This document shows positions 62,279-64,000 of a DNA stretch of 64,000 nt, in pieces. Both the position numbers and the translations under genes were made by a program. Each line of letters starts with the position of its first letter. Position 1 is the stretch's first letter. The notes below the pieces were generated by a model. The model was not told the DNA's origin, ran no database searches, and saw nothing but the letters and a program-made list of their open reading frames with translations. This stretch comes from a bacterium YEK0313 (lineage in GTDB: Bacteria; Pseudomonadota; Alphaproteobacteria; Rhizobiales; Phreatobacteraceae), in assembly GCA_000751295.2 (NCBI GenBank), contig CCMO02000001.1, positions 62,001 to 126,000 of the forward strand. The letters run 5' to 3'.

Positions 62279-62991
62279 CCTCACGCGTCCTGTTGTGGAT
62301 CCTGCTCGGTGCCGTCGGGCTTGCCGTGGTGATCGCCGCGATCCGGTCGAACGGCATCGAGGCCGGTACGCTCGATGCCGGCGACTATGCCTCGCTTCTC
62401 GGCCTGACCATGCTCGCCGCCCTCACCGGCGCCAGCGTGATGGGCATGTTCCGCGGCCGCGCCGGCGATGCCGTCCAGGCGGCGATCGCCTGGCTCGCCA
62501 TCTTCGCCTTTCTCGGCGTGATCTACACCTATCGTTTCGAATTCGAGGCCGTCGGCCGCCGCCTCGCCGCCAATCTGGTGCCCGGCCTCGGCACCGAGGG
62601 CGTGACCGGCGCGCGGGAGGTCACCATACCGCGAGGCCCGGGCGGCACCTATTCGGTGCGCGTCTCGGTCAATGGCGCGCGGGCCGTGCCCATGCTGGTC
62701 GATACCGGTGCTTCGTCGCTGGTGCTGAGCGATGCCGATGCGCGGCGCGCCGGCATCGCCGTCGACAGCCTGTCGTTCAACATCGCGGTTTCGACCGCCA
62801 ACGGTCAGGCCATGGCGGCGGCGATCATGCTCGACAAGGTGGAGGTCGGGCCGATCGTCGCGCGCCAGGTCCGCGCCCTGGTTGCCCGCCCGCAGGCGCT
62901 CAATGCGAGCCTGCTCGGCCACACCTTCCTCGATCGTCTCGACGGCTACGAGGTGCGGGGCGGCCGCATGGTGCTGCGTGGGGCGAACTAG
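62275..62991 (+). CDS. Membrane-anchored retropepsin-like aspartic protease (TIGR02281 type)
   Basis: A 238-residue protein with three N-terminal hydrophobic segments (about 3-23, 40-60, 65-85) and a periplasmic aspartyl protease domain. The catalytic motif is MLVDTGASSLVLS with Asp143. NASLLGHTFLDRL and the end GYEVRGGRMVL complete the TIGR02281 pattern. It probably dimerises, since one Asp is present per chain. It overlaps DUF1289 by four bases, a conserved order in Hyphomicrobiales. Substrate unknown. Confidence 0.9.
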   Translation: MTSRVLLWILLGAVGLAVVIAAIRSNGIEAGTLDAGDYASLLGLTMLAALTGASVMGMFRGRAGDAVQAAIAWLAIFAFLGVIYTYRFEFEAVGRRLAANLVPGLGTEGVTGAREVTIPRGPGGTYSVRVSVNGARAVPMLVDTGASSLVLSDADARRAGIAVDSLSFNIAVSTANGQAMAAAIMLDKVEVGPIVARQVRALVARPQALNASLLGHTFLDRLDGYEVRGGRMVLRGAN

Positions 62992-63076
62992 CGAATGGGA
63001 ACTTGCAGGCGGCGAAACCCTCGGCGGCCCCACAAGGGCGCCCTGCCATCCCCAGCTCGCTATTCGCCACTCGCTA
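62989..63076. repeat. Imperfect inverted repeat with heptad TAGCGAR units
   Basis: The left arm begins TAGCGAATGGGA (62989-63000), including the protease stop codon. The right arm, read on the minus strand from 63076, is TAGCGAGTGGCGAATAGCGA, three near-identical 7-base units. Inside, GCAGGCGGCG on the left can pair imperfectly with the right arm (GGCAGGGCGCC). An 88-base REP-like or MITE-like palindrome is the best description. Confidence 0.5.
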
Positions 63077-63091
63077 ACGCGCTCCTCGCCC

Positions 63092-64000
63092 TCACCAGAC
63101 CTTGCGCAGGCCGAGAGTGCCGCGGATCGCCTGATGGCGTTCGCCGAGCTCGGCTTCCACCGACGAGGTCAGGCTCAGCCCGCTTGAAAAGCGCAGCTCG
63201 GCTCCGGCGGCGGCGAGCGCCGTGTGCATGGACGGGCGCGCGCCGAAGACCGTGAAGGCGGAATTGGCAAGCGTCTGGAAGCTCGCTTCGACCGAACGCT
63301 GGGTGGTCGGCTGATAGGCCCAGGCGAGACGGCCATAGGCGATGAGATCGGTTCCCTCGGCGAGCTGGGTCTTGCCGTCCAGACGGACGCCGAGTTCGGT
63401 GCGCACCGTCGTATGGCTGCGGGTGGCAAAATCGAGGCCGAATACGCCGCCGGCCGGCCGCGTCGCTTCGCTATAGCGCGGCGCCGAATAGCCGATGACC
63501 TCGACCGCACCATAGGGCGTCAGCCCGAAGGCGGGCCAGCCGAAACGCCAGCCGGTTTCGAGCCGGCCGCCGAACGTATGGGCGGTGAGCCGCGCGCGAT
63601 AGACTTCTGGGCCGGCCAGATCGACATTGCGGTTGATATCGAAACTGTTCCAGCCATAGGCGACGGCCGCCGAGACATAGGCGGCACCAAGACGGGTCGA
63701 GCCGTAGAGGCCGATCTGGAACAGGTCACCGGTGCCGCCGCCCCGGCCGCCGAGGCCATAGGAGGTGCCGCCGCCGGCAAGCGCGAAGCCGACGAGGATG
63801 TCGGGGGTCAGGCGGCGATCCGCGCCGGCCGCCACGCCATAGATGCCGCTGCTATGGGCATTGGCGCCGGTCGTCGGATCGGCATTGAGCCGGCTCGCCT
63901 GGCCGAAGGCTTTCGTCCAGAGGCTCCAGCCGTGGCCGGTGCCGATCGCAAGGCCGGGCCGGCCCGCCGGCGGATCGGCCATCTGGATCAGCGAGGGGCT
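63092..64000 (-). CDS. Autotransporter-like outer-membrane beta-barrel, C-terminal part
   Basis: Reading frame open to the right window edge (residues before the Met at 63982 continue S-P-S-L-I-Q), so the N-terminus is outside. The visible 303 codons form amphipathic beta strands with alternating Gly/aromatic residues (SSGIYGVAAGADRRLTPDI, QIGLYGSTRLGAAYVSAAVA, YGWNSFDINRNV). The chain ends LGLRKVW; a C-terminal aromatic residue is the outer-membrane insertion signal. This matches the autotransporter beta-barrel domain family. The passenger domain cannot be seen. Confidence 0.82.
   Translation of the reverse strand, partial: SPSLIQMADPPAGRPGLAIGTGHGWSLWTKAFGQASRLNADPTTGANAHSSGIYGVAAGADRRLTPDILVGFALAGGGTSYGLGGRGGGTGDLFQIGLYGSTRLGAAYVSAAVAYGWNSFDINRNVDLAGPEVYRARLTAHTFGGRLETGWRFGWPAFGLTPYGAVEVIGYSAPRYSEATRPAGGVFGLDFATRSHTTVRTELGVRLDGKTQLAEGTDLIAYGRLAWAYQPTTQRSVEASFQTLANSAFTVFGARPSMHTALAAAGAELRFSSGLSLTSSVEAELGERHQAIRGTLGLRKVW

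Overview
The window reads as a high-GC chromosome segment of an alphaproteobacterium, most likely order Hyphomicrobiales (Rhizobiales). The genus cannot be fixed from the sequence. Pointers are the tkt / DUF4164 / zapA neighbourhood at the left edge, the core run rpsA ... sppA-ihfB-lapA ... trpF-trpB-trpA-accD-folC, an AccD that has lost its zinc-ribbon cysteines, FixL/FixJ-type regulators, and the cobT / cobS-DUF1289-retropepsin cluster at the right edge. No rRNA, tRNA or CRISPR array was recognised.

Layout. 1-6000: the start of tkt, a two-gene block (FAH-family enzyme plus a Bug/TctC binding protein), DUF4164, zapA, a small unknown and rpsA. 6000-16000: mixed metabolic and envelope genes (crotonase, lytic transglycosylase, metallo-hydrolase, pyrF, a divergent MarR/hydrolase pair), then sppA, ihfB, lapA and an ornithine-cyclodeaminase-like gene. 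16000-22500: fabF, trpFBA, accD, folC. 22600-31400: accessory region with a tandem pair of secreted 257-residue paralogues, an intact IS481-family element inserted exactly between two convergent stop codons, a TetR/MFS pair, DUF2272, a diguanylate cyclase and a Bcr/CflA exporter. 31500-40200: the most interesting part, a sulfolactate catabolic module. 40250-53100: dps, an oxidoreductase, a cold-shock helicase/csp pair, ileS, and a glycine-cleavage operon (gcvT-gcvH-osmC-gcvPA-gcvPB) behind a tandem glycine riboswitch. 53100-64000: a lipoprotein, an aminotransferase, a FixLJ-like two-component pair next to a Tat-exported molybdenum hydroxylase (iorAB-like), cobalamin genes, and a beta-barrel protein cut by the window edge.

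Sulfolactate module. A GntR/UTRA regulator and two paralogous TctC-type binding proteins are transcribed leftwards. suyA, suyB, a double-GNAT gene, a YeiH-family exporter (suyZ-like), an (S)-2-hydroxyacid dehydrogenase (slcC-like) and a type-2 lactate/malate-like dehydrogenase (comC-like) run rightwards with overlaps or short gaps. Together they would take up 3-sulfolactate, racemise it through sulfopyruvate with two dehydrogenases of opposite stereospecificity, cleave (R)-sulfolactate to pyruvate and sulfite with SuyAB, and export the sulfur anion. The individual steps are known from other bacteria. The GNAT protein, the orphan binding-protein pair and the GntR control are the less described parts.

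Regulation visible in the sequence: a TTGACA promoter overlapped by a GntR-like palindrome before suyA; a 20-bp-phased pair of identical MarR-like operators that includes the marR start codon; a TetR-like palindrome over the MFS promoter; a tandem glycine riboswitch; and several intrinsic terminators.
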